From positions 355,001-419,000 of the forward strand of contig NZ_CP149510.1 in NCBI RefSeq assembly GCF_040126305.1: a stretch of 64,000 nt of DNA, in the 5' to 3' direction. The stretch comes from Pararhizobium sp. A13. Its GTDB lineage: Bacteria; Pseudomonadota; Alphaproteobacteria; Rhizobiales; Rhizobiaceae. Below the pieces are notes generated by a model. It was given only the letters and a program-made list of their open reading frames with translations, made no database searches and had not been told where the DNA came from. This document shows, in pieces, positions 1 to 7,966 of the stretch. Position 1 is the stretch's first letter; each line of letters begins with the position of its first letter. Position numbers and translations under genes: made by a program.

Positions 1-1
1 T

Positions 2-430
2 CCTGACGAGCTGCAGGAGGTCGGCCAGACCGTTCTCGATTCGCTGGCAGAATACAATTACTACACGACGATCAGCGACAACGGCAAAACCATCAAGGTC
101 GACAAACCTGATGCGATCACCGCCGACTACAAGGACGGCCAGCTGCTTTTGATGTTCGCCGTCAAGCCGGCCGAGGCGATGCCGCTCAAGGGCACCCTGT
201 CGTTCGGGGTCTACGATCCGACTATGTATACGGCGATGGACTTCCCGACCGATGAGGACCTTGTCCCGGTCGGCGATCAGCTGAAGGCCTGCGAACACAA
301 GGTGGTCCGCCCCGACCCCGATGAGGTGCTGGCTCAGAATCAGGCGAGCCTGACGGACGCCTTCTTCAACGACCCGACGGGGACCGACATGTCGAAGATG
401 TTTGCGACGAGGATCGAATTCAAATGCTGA
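2..430 (+). CDS. DUF1007 family protein, C-terminal part (cut by window edge)
   Basis: The open frame runs in from the left edge and ends in TGA at 428-430, giving about 142 residues of a longer protein. The visible part has the beta-rich look of DUF1007 proteins (periplasmic, function unknown), with segments such as DELQEVGQTVLDSLAEYNYY and GTLSFGVYDPTMY. In Rhizobiales these usually sit directly upstream of a NicO/RcnA-type metal exporter, as here, where the stop overlaps the next start (ATGCTGA). The pairing suggests a role in nickel/cobalt handling, but that is inference. The N-terminus and any signal peptide lie outside the window. Confidence 0.8.
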   Translation, partial: PDELQEVGQTVLDSLAEYNYYTTISDNGKTIKVDKPDAITADYKDGQLLLMFAVKPAEAMPLKGTLSFGVYDPTMYTAMDFPTDEDLVPVGDQLKACEHKVVRPDPDEVLAQNQASLTDAFFNDPTGTDMSKMFATRIEFKC

Positions 431-1479
431 CGATGCGTAGAACCGTGCACCTGCTGGGCCTGGCGCTGACGCTGTCGGTCGCTTGCGCCGCTCTGGCCCA
501 TGCCCAGTCGCCGCTCGGCATCGGCACGGCCGAGCCGGCCTTCAAGACGACGGGCATCTTCGGCGGTTTCTTCGCCTTCGTGAACATGGAGCAGCAGCGC
601 TTCTATCATACGCTGACGGAAGCGATCAAAGGCATGCGGGAGAACCCCTGGCAGCTCTGGTCGCTGATCGGGCTCTCCTTCGCCTATGGTGTTTTTCACG
701 CCGCCGGCCCCGGCCACGGCAAGGCGGTGATCTCCTCCTACATGATTGCCAATGAGACCGAGCTGAAGCGCGGCGTGCTCCTGTCGTTTCTCTCCTCGAT
801 GATGCAAGGCGGCGTTGCCATCCTGCTGGTCGGCGCCGCCTATCTCGTGCTGCGTGGTTCCTCGATCTCGATGACGCAGGCGACGCATTTTCTTGAAATA
901 GTCAGCTACGCCCTGATCGCAGCGTTCGGCGGCTGGCTGCTGTTCCGCAAGCTGCGTGGGCTGCGGCAGCGTCGACCAGCACCGGCATTGGCGCAGGATG
1001 CCCATCATGGTCACAGCGCCCATGAGCACGATCATGGACACCACCACGACCACGCGCATCATTCCCACGACCATCACGGCCACAGCCATCGGCCGGGCGA
1101 GGTCTGCGACACCTGCGGCCATGCGCATGCGCCCGATCCGTCGATGCTGAAGGGCGATCGCTTCGCGCTGCGGGAAGCCTGGTCGGCGATCATCGCCGTC
1201 GGCTTGCGGCCCTGCTCCGGCGCGCTGATCGTCCTGAGCTTCGCGCTTTTGAACGGGCTTTATCTCGGCGGCGTGCTGTCGGTCTTCGCCATGTCGATCG
1301 GCACTGCCATCACCGTCTCGGCGCTGGCAACGTTGGCTGTAACCGCCAAGGACCTGGCCGTGCGCTATGCCTCAGGCGGAAACGCGGCGATGCGGATCAG
1401 CAACGGCATCGAAATCTCGGGCGCGCTGCTGGTGCTGGTGCTGGGCGTCGTGCTGCTCGGGGCGTCGCTACAGGGCTAG
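424..1479 (+). CDS. NicO/RcnA-type nickel/cobalt transporter
   Basis: A 351-aa polytopic inner-membrane protein of the NicO/RcnA (high-affinity nickel transport, HoxN-related) family, expected to export Ni2+/Co2+. Residues 1-28 look like a cleavable signal peptide ending in AHAQ. The family signature HAAGPGHGK lies at about 92-100 and a second conserved segment, GLRPCSGALIV, at about 260-270. Between them, residues 193-236 form a cytosol/periplasm loop very rich in His and Asp (HGHHHDHAHHSHDHHGH), a likely metal-sensing or buffering loop. It is translationally coupled to DUF1007 by a start-stop overlap. A second in-frame ATG at 433 is possible. Direction of transport is inferred from family only. 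Confidence 0.88.
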   Translation: MLTMRRTVHLLGLALTLSVACAALAHAQSPLGIGTAEPAFKTTGIFGGFFAFVNMEQQRFYHTLTEAIKGMRENPWQLWSLIGLSFAYGVFHAAGPGHGKAVISSYMIANETELKRGVLLSFLSSMMQGGVAILLVGAAYLVLRGSSISMTQATHFLEIVSYALIAAFGGWLLFRKLRGLRQRRPAPALAQDAHHGHSAHEHDHGHHHDHAHHSHDHHGHSHRPGEVCDTCGHAHAPDPSMLKGDRFALREAWSAIIAVGLRPCSGALIVLSFALLNGLYLGGVLSVFAMSIGTAITVSALATLAVTAKDLAVRYASGGNAAMRISNGIEISGALLVLVLGVVLLGASLQG

Positions 1480-1489
1480 GCTCGAACTT

Positions 1490-1705
1490 TTAAAGCCCGC
1501 GCCGGCGCTGATGACGGGCACGCAGCCAGAAGATCAGGAAGAAGCCGAGCACGAACAGTGCGCCGACGACGGCCGCCAGCCACGGCGAGATATCACCGAG
1601 CGAAAGCATGATCTTCGGCAGGATGAAGAAACCGAAACCGACGACGATGAGGATGATGGCGGCGGCAATGGCCGGCGAGCGGTCTTTCTTTTCCGGCGCG
1701 GTCAT
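1490..1705 (-). CDS. small two-helix membrane protein
   Basis: A 71-aa protein with a charged N-terminus (MTAPEKKDRS), two hydrophobic helices (about residues 12-29 and 41-60) and an Arg-rich C-terminal tail (RARHQRRRGL), so both ends probably face the cytoplasm. It overlaps the stop of the GNAT gene by 4 bases in an ATGA arrangement, which supports it as a real second gene of that unit. I do not recognise a family. It converges on the metal transporter with only 10 bases between stops. Confidence 0.72.
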   Translation of the reverse strand: MTAPEKKDRSPAIAAAIILIVVGFGFFILPKIMLSLGDISPWLAAVVGALFVLGFFLIFWLRARHQRRRGL

Positions 1706-2415
1706 GCCGTCTCCTTCTGCGCGATCGCCGCGCGAATATCTTCGAGTCTACGTTTCTGTGTTCCGTCGGCCGCAAAATTATCCGGCGACAGCCAAGCCTC
1801 GAAGGCGGACTTGAGCACCGGCCATTCACCGTCGATCATCGAAAACCAGGCTGTGTCACGGTTTGCCCGCTTGGAAATCATATGCTGGCGGAAAACCCCT
1901 TCGAAGGTGAAGCCGAGGCGGTTGGCCGTCTTCTTGCTCGCTTCGTTGCGGTTGTCGCATTTCCACTCGTAGCGGCGATAGCCGAGATCCTCGAAGGCAT
2001 GCCTGGCCATCAGGTAATGCACTTCGGTGGAGAGCGGCGAGCGAGCCATCGTGAAGGAATGCGCGACGCCGCCGACTTCGACCACCCCGTTTGCCGGATC
2101 AGGCCGCATGTAATTGGCCATGCCGACGACATCGCCGCTTGCCTTGTCTTGGAAGACTTCGGTGATCCAGCCGGATTTCTGGACAGTGGTCAGCCAGGCA
2201 TCGAAATCCTCGACGCCGCGAAAATCGTCCTGCGAGAAATACTGGAGGCGCGCGTTGATATCGAGCCCGCCAAAGGCCTGCCACAGCGCGGCCAGATGTT
2301 TTGCGCGGTCATAAGGCTCGATGCGGACATAGCGGCCGTCGAGTGTCACCGGCTTTGGGGCCGGGCAGCCGGTCCAATTCGTCAAATCGCGCATCTGCTG
2401 CTCCAGAGTGGCCAC
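1702..2415 (-). CDS. GNAT family N-acetyltransferase (RimJ/RimL-like)
   Basis: A 237-aa GNAT acetyltransferase of the RimJ/RimL subgroup, which transfers acetyl from acetyl-CoA to an amine (ribosomal-protein N-termini, antibiotics or small molecules). Visible marks are the N-terminal LDGRYVRIEPYDRAKHLAAL strand-helix, a central SPLSTEVHYLMARHAFEDLG segment near the acetyl-CoA site, and the family ending DNRNEASKKTANRLGFTFEG. The substrate cannot be told. It is the first gene of a two-gene unit with the small membrane protein downstream. Confidence 0.85.
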   Translation of the reverse strand: MATLEQQMRDLTNWTGCPAPKPVTLDGRYVRIEPYDRAKHLAALWQAFGGLDINARLQYFSQDDFRGVEDFDAWLTTVQKSGWITEVFQDKASGDVVGMANYMRPDPANGVVEVGGVAHSFTMARSPLSTEVHYLMARHAFEDLGYRRYEWKCDNRNEASKKTANRLGFTFEGVFRQHMISKRANRDTAWFSMIDGEWPVLKSAFEAWLSPDNFAADGTQKRRLEDIRAAIAQKETA

Positions 2416-2525
2416 ACTACCAACCTTGGGACCGGTCCGGAGATTATCCGGACCGCGTTCCCGAAGGCCCTGCTGGCATAGGACAGCTCAGGCATCCGCA
2501 CAAATGCAAAGTGGTGATGGATGGA

Positions 2526-3290
2526 TCACCAGGGCGATTTGATCGGCGGCTCGCCGGTCTGAGGAACTGAGGTTTTGGGTTCGGCAGCAGGTGTTTTGGC
2601 GGCCGATACCGTCGCCTCGATATGATCGACCAGCGCATCGGCAAGGCCGAGGCGGCCGGCGAGAAGATCGAGATAACCGCGCTCGGCACGGCTGTCCGGC
2701 TCGATGGCGAGGCGCGAGGCGGTGTAGAGCTCGACGCGCTCTTCTTCCGTCTTCGCGGCCGCGACGATCGCGTCGAGATCGACCGGATTGCTGAGTTCGT
2801 CATTGAGGAATTGTTCCGCTTCCGAATCGAGGCCGGAGAGCTTGACCTTGTCCATGATGCGGGCGCGCTCGGCATCGTCGATATGGCCATCGGCGCGGGC
2901 AGCGGCGATCATGGCGCGGACAAGGACGAGCACGAAATCGTTGCGGATGGCGGCGGGTTCGGTGCTGAAACCGGAATCAGCCGGCGGCGGCAGGAGTTCC
3001 GGCTGGGCCTGGGCCTCCGGCTGCGCTGCCGGCTCCTTGCCGGCCTGGTAATTCTTGTAGGCCTGATAGCCGAGACCGGCGATGGCAGCGAGACCGCCGA
3101 GCTTCAATGCGGCGCCCGTCACCTCGCGGCCCGTTCCAGTGCCGAGCAGGACGGCGGCGATGGCACCGGCGGCAAGCGGATTGTCCTTGGCGAGCTGCGT
3201 CACTTGTCCGGCGCGATCGCGCACGGTGCCGCCGGCGCCCGGGATCTGCGAGCCCAAGAACTGATCCAGCAATTTCTTCGCGTCAAACAT
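2526..3290 (-). CDS. DUF533 protein with TerB-like C-terminal domain
   Basis: A 254-aa protein starting MFDAKKLLDQFLG. This ATG has a good ribosome site (AGGGAG) about 10 bases upstream, so I prefer it to the longer frame. Residues about 40-75 hold a Gly/Ala-rich stretch that may insert in or lie on the membrane (AAGAIAAVLLGTGTG, LGGLAAIAGLGYQAY). A Pro/Gln/Ala linker follows, then a helical domain (about 120-235) with the TerB-like acidic motif ADGHIDDAERARI. DUF533 proteins (YebE-like) are inner-membrane associated and of unknown function. The C-terminal tail is Pro/Lys-rich and low in complexity. Confidence 0.82.
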   Translation of the reverse strand: MFDAKKLLDQFLGSQIPGAGGTVRDRAGQVTQLAKDNPLAAGAIAAVLLGTGTGREVTGAALKLGGLAAIAGLGYQAYKNYQAGKEPAAQPEAQAQPELLPPPADSGFSTEPAAIRNDFVLVLVRAMIAAARADGHIDDAERARIMDKVKLSGLDSEAEQFLNDELSNPVDLDAIVAAAKTEEERVELYTASRLAIEPDSRAERGYLDLLAGRLGLADALVDHIEATVSAAKTPAAEPKTSVPQTGEPPIKSPW

Positions 3291-3367
3291 ACGGTCACAC
3301 TCCCTTGGCCGATCGAAGTCGGATTGAGACATAGGAATGCGACGAAAGAAATACAAACGCGAAGACG

Positions 3368-3394
3368 AAAAAGGCCGCGCCCAAGGGCGCGGCC
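3368..3394 (-). terminator. intrinsic terminator downstream of eda
   Basis: Read on the minus strand, a GC-rich inverted repeat (GGCCGCGCCC against GGGCGCGGCC, 3373-3394) is followed at once by five T. It lies 26 bases past the eda stop and upstream of the DUF533 start, so it should separate the two transcripts. Confidence 0.75.
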
Positions 3395-3419
3395 ACTCCA
3401 GTGCGTCTATGCGCAGCAA

Positions 3420-4058
3420 TCAGCCCTTCAAAGCAAAAGCTTCGGCGGCGAGCTTGGTGATGCCGGCCCAGTCGCCCTTGGCGACCAGGTCCTTCGGCGC
3501 GACCCAGGAACCGCCGACGCAGACGACGTTCGGCAGCGACAGATAATCCTTCGCATTCGACAGCGAGATGCCGCCGGTCGGGCAGAACAGCGTGCCGGCA
3601 AGCGGCGACGACAGCGACTTCAGGTAAGCCGCGCCGCCAGCCTGTTCGGCCGGGAAAAATTTCATGACGTCGTAGCCTTCCTCGCGCAGACCCATGACTT
3701 CGCTGGCGGTGGCAGCGCCGGGCAAAAGCGGGATATCGGAATCGTTGGCGGCGTCGATCAGTTCCTGCGTCGTGCCGGGGCTGACGATGAACCGAGAGCC
3801 GGCTTCGACCGCGGCCTGATATTGGGCCGCATTGAGGATGGTGCCCGCACCAGCAACCGCGCCTTCGACTTCATTGGCAACGGCGCGGATCGCTTCGAGC
3901 GCGGCCGTCGTGCGCAAGGTGATCTCGATTGCCTTCAACCCGCCGGCGACCAGGGCGCGCGCCAGCGGCACCGCGGTTGCGACGTCGTCGATGATCAGCA
4001 CCGGAACCACCGGCTGCAATTTCAGGACGGAAAGAAGTGTGTCGGTTTTCTTGCTCAT
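3420..4058 (-). CDS. eda: KHG/KDPG aldolase (2-dehydro-3-deoxyphosphogluconate aldolase)
   Basis: A 212-aa class I aldolase that splits 2-keto-3-deoxy-6-phosphogluconate into pyruvate and glyceraldehyde 3-phosphate, the last step of the Entner-Doudoroff pathway, the main glucose route in rhizobia. The catalytic Glu is in EITLRTT (Glu45) and the Schiff-base Lys in MKFFPAE (Lys133), followed by the phosphate-binding PTGGIS near 161-166. Length matches the family. It stands alone here, not next to edd or zwf, and has its own downstream terminator. Confidence 0.95.
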   Translation of the reverse strand: MSKKTDTLLSVLKLQPVVPVLIIDDVATAVPLARALVAGGLKAIEITLRTTAALEAIRAVANEVEGAVAGAGTILNAAQYQAAVEAGSRFIVSPGTTQELIDAANDSDIPLLPGAATASEVMGLREEGYDVMKFFPAEQAGGAAYLKSLSSPLAGTLFCPTGGISLSNAKDYLSLPNVVCVGGSWVAPKDLVAKGDWAGITKLAAEAFALKG

Positions 4059-4293
4059 GCCGGCCGCCTTTGCTTTAAAACGATTGAAATCGCAGTTCGA
4101 ATACCCTTCCCATCCGCTTTTGTCGAGACCAAACGGGTGTTTTCGAACCTATTCGAACATGGTGACGCCGGCTTGACAACACGCCTCGGGACGCCTGGCC
4201 GAAGCTGCGGCTAGTCCGAAGTGCTCGCTTGTTCCATCGCCACAAATATGTAGTCTATCTAAAATCAACCTCGGCGAAGCGGCGAGCAATGCG

Positions 4294-4791
4294 ATGGCCA
4301 AGGAAATAGAGCGCAAGTTTCTGGTGGCGTCCGAGAGGTGGCGAGGTGCGGCAGATCGCGGCACGCGCCTGCTGCAGGCCTATGTCGTAACCATGGACGA
4401 CCGGTCGGCCCGCGTCCGGTTGATGAACGACGAGCGCGCCAAGTTGACCATCAAGATCAGCAACGGCTCCATGACGCGAGACGAATTCGAATATGACATT
4501 CCGGTTGCCGATGCGAAGGAGATGATGTCGAAAGCCATCGGCCTCGTCATCGAGAAGACGCGCTATGAAGTGAAGCATGGCGGCTTTGTCTGGGAAGTCG
4601 ACGTCTACGGCGGCGCGCACGAAGCGCTCGTCATCGCCGAAGTCGAACTGAACGCAGAAGGCGATACGCCGGAGCTTCCAAGCTGGCTCGGCGCCGAAGT
4701 GACCGGCGACCCACGCTATTCGAACCAGTTTCTGGCCACCAACCCGCTGGCTTCGAGAGACGATCATGAGCTATCATATTCACCCTTCTGA
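4294..4791 (+). CDS. CYTH domain protein (inorganic triphosphatase-like)
   Basis: A 165-aa CYTH (CyaB/thiamine triphosphatase tunnel fold) protein. It opens with the signature EIERKFLV (ExExK), whose acidic residues bind the metal-triphosphate. Alternating charged strands follow (ARVRLMNDERAKLTIKI, EFEYDIPVADAKEMM, WEVDVYGG, EALVIAEVEL) that line the tunnel. Bacterial members of this size usually hydrolyse inorganic triphosphate. The last 26 bases overlap the CHAD gene, so the two are co-translated, matching the frequent CYTH-CHAD fusion found elsewhere. Confidence 0.9.
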   Translation: MAKEIERKFLVASERWRGAADRGTRLLQAYVVTMDDRSARVRLMNDERAKLTIKISNGSMTRDEFEYDIPVADAKEMMSKAIGLVIEKTRYEVKHGGFVWEVDVYGGAHEALVIAEVELNAEGDTPELPSWLGAEVTGDPRYSNQFLATNPLASRDDHELSYSPF

Positions 4792-5671
4792 GAACTTCCT
4801 GCAGGAGTTCAAGGCGGTCGGCACCGAGCAGTTGAACCTTGCCATCTCCGCGTTGACGGAGCGCCCGGACGGGCTGCTGGAAGCGATCCATGACGCGCGC
4901 AAACACTTCAAGCGGCTGCGTTCCCTTTACCGCCTCGCCGCCACCGATGCGCCGGCGTTCGGGCCGGCCGAAAACGCCCGCATCCGCGACATGGCGAAAA
5001 CACTTTCGACGTTTCGCGATGCGACGGCTCTTGTCGAGGTCAGCGAATTTCTTCAGCGTCATGCCGAAAACCGCGAGGAACGCGCAGCATTGAAGCGGAT
5101 CGGCAAGATGCTGGCTGCCCGGCGCGACAGGCTTGCCGCCCACGAGAAACCGCTTGAAGAAAGCGTAGCGAAAGCGATTGCGACCTGCGGCCAGGCGCTC
5201 GAAGCGCTTTCGCATGTCACGTTCGAAGATGACGGCGACAGGAGCGCCAAACACCTCGCCAAGGGTTGGCGCCGGATGCTGAAGCGTGCGACTGCGGCAC
5301 GCGATGCCTGCAGGGAGACGACGGACGCGCATCTGTTTCACGAACTGCGCAAGCGCTGCCAGGATTACCGCTACTACCTCGATCTGCTGCAGCCGCTCTG
5401 GCCGTCGGCAATGCATGCAAAGAGGGTCGAGGTAACCGAGGTCGTCGATCTGCTCGGCCATTACAACGATCTCGCTCTGCTCTCGTCGCTCGTCAACGAG
5501 CAGCCGGACCTTTTCGGCAAGAGCGAGGACCTCGCCCATCTCCTGTCGGCGGTCATCACGCAGCAGGAGGCTCTGCGGAAAGCAATCCTTCTGGCCGCAG
5601 AGTCCGTTTTCCGGGATGATCCAATGAACGAAAGCCGGAAAATCCGACTGTTGTGGCAGGACGCCGCCTGA
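4766..5671 (+). CDS. CHAD domain protein
   Basis: A 301-aa alpha-helical CHAD protein. CHAD domains bind polyphosphate through conserved His and basic residues. Here the marks are HDARKHFKRLRSLYRL (about 42-57), GWRRMLKRA in the middle and HELRKRCQDYRYYLDLL in the second half, the two repeated four-helix bundles of the family. The start lies inside the preceding CYTH gene. A CYTH triphosphatase beside a polyphosphate-binding CHAD protein suggests one polyphosphate-linked function, though no substrate is proved. Confidence 0.9.
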   Translation: MSYHIHPSENFLQEFKAVGTEQLNLAISALTERPDGLLEAIHDARKHFKRLRSLYRLAATDAPAFGPAENARIRDMAKTLSTFRDATALVEVSEFLQRHAENREERAALKRIGKMLAARRDRLAAHEKPLEESVAKAIATCGQALEALSHVTFEDDGDRSAKHLAKGWRRMLKRATAARDACRETTDAHLFHELRKRCQDYRYYLDLLQPLWPSAMHAKRVEVTEVVDLLGHYNDLALLSSLVNEQPDLFGKSEDLAHLLSAVITQQEALRKAILLAAESVFRDDPMNESRKIRLLWQDAA

Positions 5672-5792
5672 CAGCAGTTCAAAGTTACAGCGACCTTTGC
5701 GCGTCTCAAAAGACGCGCGGCGCTGTAAAGTGACAAACACGCCTGTTCGCTTGGGGGATTGATGCTGCCATTTCGTGGCAGTACGGTGCGGC

Positions 5793-6482
5793 ATGTCCCG
5801 CTCCGCCCGCTTGCTCGACCTCATCCAGCTTCTGCGCACCTACCGTCGGCCGGTGAGCGGCGCAGCTCTTGCGCAGCGCCTGGGCATCAGCATCCGCACG
5901 CTCTATCGCGACATCGCCACGCTGCAGGCACAAGGTGCGGATATCCAGGGCGCGCCCGGCTTCGGCTATGTGCTGAAACCCGGCTTCCTGATGCCGCCGA
6001 TGATGCTCAGCGAAGAGGAGATCGAGGCGCTGGTGCTGGGAGCCCGGTGGGTCGCGGCGCGAACCGATGACGAACTGAAAGACGCCGCCCGCAACGCGCT
6101 GGCGAAGATCGCAGCCGTGCTGCCGACCGATCTCCGCCATGAGCTGGAAACGAATTCCCTGCTCGTCTCCGCCAGAAGACCCAATGTGGGAACCACGGAT
6201 TTGTCGGTGGTTCGAGAGGCGATCCGGCAGGGCCTGAAGCTCGATATCAGCTATGCGGACATAAACGGCAGACCGACGACCCGGCGCATCTGGCCGTTTG
6301 CGCTCGGCTATTTCGAAGAAACCCGCGTTCTCGCCGCCTGGTGCGAACTGCGAGAGGATTTCCGCCATTTTCGGGCCGAACGCATCGCGTCGATGACCGT
6401 CACCGATGTCCGTGTTCCCCGTAGGCGTCAGCACCTGCTGGCGGAGTGGCGCCGGGTCCACAACGTCAAAAACGACATGTGA
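5793..6482 (+). CDS. HTH-WYL transcriptional regulator (YafY/DeoR-like)
   Basis: A 229-aa regulator. Residues 1-60 form a winged helix-turn-helix (SARLLDLIQLLRTYRRPVSG, then GISIRTLYRDIATL). A WYL effector domain spans about 130-220 (LDISYADINGRPTTRRIWPF, LAAWCELREDFRHFR, where the family Trp-Tyr-Leu becomes LAAWCEL). I chose ATG at 5793; an in-frame GTG at 5775 would add six residues with no better ribosome site. It is followed 66 bases later by a VOC protein on the same strand, a common pairing in rhizobia that suggests the regulator controls it. Confidence 0.85.
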   Translation: MSRSARLLDLIQLLRTYRRPVSGAALAQRLGISIRTLYRDIATLQAQGADIQGAPGFGYVLKPGFLMPPMMLSEEEIEALVLGARWVAARTDDELKDAARNALAKIAAVLPTDLRHELETNSLLVSARRPNVGTTDLSVVREAIRQGLKLDISYADINGRPTTRRIWPFALGYFEETRVLAAWCELREDFRHFRAERIASMTVTDVRVPRRRQHLLAEWRRVHNVKNDM

Positions 6483-6548
6483 TCCTACTGCCAGAAACTG
6501 ACAGCAGGCCCGAATAAGAAGGTCTTCGCAAACACGAAGGAGAACATC

Positions 6549-6917
6549 ATGAAAGCCGATTACATCCTGCTTGCCGTCGACAGCCCGGCCGAAAGCGCCA
6601 ATTTCTACCAGACAGTTTTCGGCGCGATGCCATTGGAACTTTCGCCGACCTTCGCGCTGTTCAAGATGAACGAAAGCACCAAGCTCGGCCTGTGGTCCAG
6701 GAAGACCATCGAACCCAAGGTCGTCGTCGATGCCGGCGGCAGCGAACTGGCGATCTCCGTCGACGGGCGCGACAGCGTCGATGCGCTGCACGCCGAATGG
6801 AGCAAAAAGGGCGTCACCATCCTGCAGGAGCCGGTGGCGCTGGACTTCGGCTATACCTTCACCGGCGCCGATCCTGACGGTCACCGCCTGCGCGTCTTCA
6901 CGCCCGAAGGCATCTGA
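6549..6917 (+). CDS. VOC superfamily (glyoxalase/bleomycin-resistance) protein
   Basis: A 122-aa vicinal-oxygen-chelate fold protein with the usual two beta-alpha-beta-beta-beta modules: ADYILLAVDSPAESANFYQ at the start and a second module ending FTGADPDGHRLRVF. It has a strong upstream ribosome site (AAGGAG at 6537-6542). Such stand-alone VOC proteins act as dioxygenases, isomerases or resistance proteins, and the substrate cannot be assigned. The Asp-Pro-Asp-Gly-His ending is typical of the family. It is probably regulated by the WYL protein just upstream. Confidence 0.82.
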   Translation: MKADYILLAVDSPAESANFYQTVFGAMPLELSPTFALFKMNESTKLGLWSRKTIEPKVVVDAGGSELAISVDGRDSVDALHAEWSKKGVTILQEPVALDFGYTFTGADPDGHRLRVFTPEGI

Positions 6918-6999
6918 CACCAACTATCGCGGCCCGGCCTGAACCACCGGGCCGCGATGCGGATTGCGCGAAAGAGCCGAAAGCTGTATTTCACGCCGC

Positions 7000-7959
7000 A
7001 TGACAGACACGCTCCAAACCCCTCGCCCGGAAGCCCCCTTCCAGGAAACCCGCGGCCAGTTTCTGGTGGCAGCGCTTTATCATTTCGCTTCCTTCGAACG
7101 GTTCGCCCACTTTCGGCAGCCGCTGCAGAAGACATGCGACGACAATCAGGTGAAGGGGACGCTGCTGATCGCCCACGAAGGCGTCAACGGCACGATCGCC
7201 GGGCCACCGGACGGCATAAGAGCCGTTCTGGCCTTTCTTCGCAGCCAGCCGGAATTCAAAGATCTCGAGCACAAGGAAAGCTGGGCGTCGTCCATGCCCT
7301 TCCTGCGCATGAAGGTGCGGCTGAAGAAGGAGATCGTCACCATGGGCGTCGAGGATATCGACCCCAACAAGGTGGTCGGCACCTATGTGGCGGCGAAGGA
7401 CTGGAATGCGCTGATTTCCGATCCGGACACCTTGGTGATCGACACCCGCAATGATTACGAGACCGCGATCGGCACCTTTCGTGGCGCCATCGACCCGAAG
7501 ACCAAGAGTTTCCGCGATTTTCCGGACTGGGTGAAGAACAACACGGGCCTGCACAACAAGCCGAAGATCGCCATGTACTGCACCGGTGGCATCCGCTGCG
7601 AAAAGGCCACCGCCTTCATGAAAGAGCAGGGCTTCGAGGAGGTCTATCACCTCAAGGGCGGCATTCTGAAATATCTTGAGGAAATGCCGCAGGAAGACAG
7701 CCTTTGGGACGGCGCCTGCTTCGTCTTCGACGACCGGGTCTCGGTGACCCATGGCCTGAAAGAGGGCGAGCACACCCTCTGCCACGCCTGCCGCCAGCCG
7801 CTGACACCGGAAGACCTGACGTCGCCGCACCACGAGGAGGGCGTCGCCTGCGTGCATTGCCACGACACGCGCACGGAGGAAGACCGTATGCGCTACCGCC
7901 AGCGCCAGCAGCAGATCGCGCTCGCAAAGAAGCGCGGCGAGCGGCATCTGGGAAGCTGA
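7000..7959 (+). CDS. trhO: tRNA uridine(34) hydroxylase TrhO (rhodanese-like, YceA)
   Basis: A 319-aa TrhO/YceA protein, which makes 5-hydroxyuridine at tRNA position 34 in an O2-dependent, prephenate-independent way. An acylphosphatase-like N-terminal region (about 20-115, with [17 protein letters not shown]) precedes a rhodanese domain with the active-site loop [10 protein letters not shown] (Cys194). A C-terminal Cys-rich tail ([14 protein letters not shown]) may bind metal. ATG at 7000 is chosen over an upstream TTG at 6964 because family proteins begin close to the [13 protein letters not shown] strand. It converges on the GGDEF-EAL gene with 7 bases between them. Confidence 0.93.
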   Translation: MTDTLQTPRPEAPFQETRGQFLVAALYHFASFERFAHFRQPLQKTCDDNQVKGTLLIAHEGVNGTIAGPPDGIRAVLAFLRSQPEFKDLEHKESWASSMPFLRMKVRLKKEIVTMGVEDIDPNKVVGTYVAAKDWNALISDPDTLVIDTRNDYETAIGTFRGAIDPKTKSFRDFPDWVKNNTGLHNKPKIAMYCTGGIRCEKATAFMKEQGFEEVYHLKGGILKYLEEMPQEDSLWDGACFVFDDRVSVTHGLKEGEHTLCHACRQPLTPEDLTSPHHEEGVACVHCHDTRTEEDRMRYRQRQQQIALAKKRGERHLGS

Positions 7960-7966
7960 GCGGCCG

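Noticed and set aside
4142..4158. Repeated TTCGAA/GAAC motifs upstream of the CYTH gene, considered as an alphaproteobacterial LexA box
   Set aside because: The GAAC repeats are six bases apart, not the seven required (GAAC-N7-GAAC), and the genes nearby are not SOS genes.
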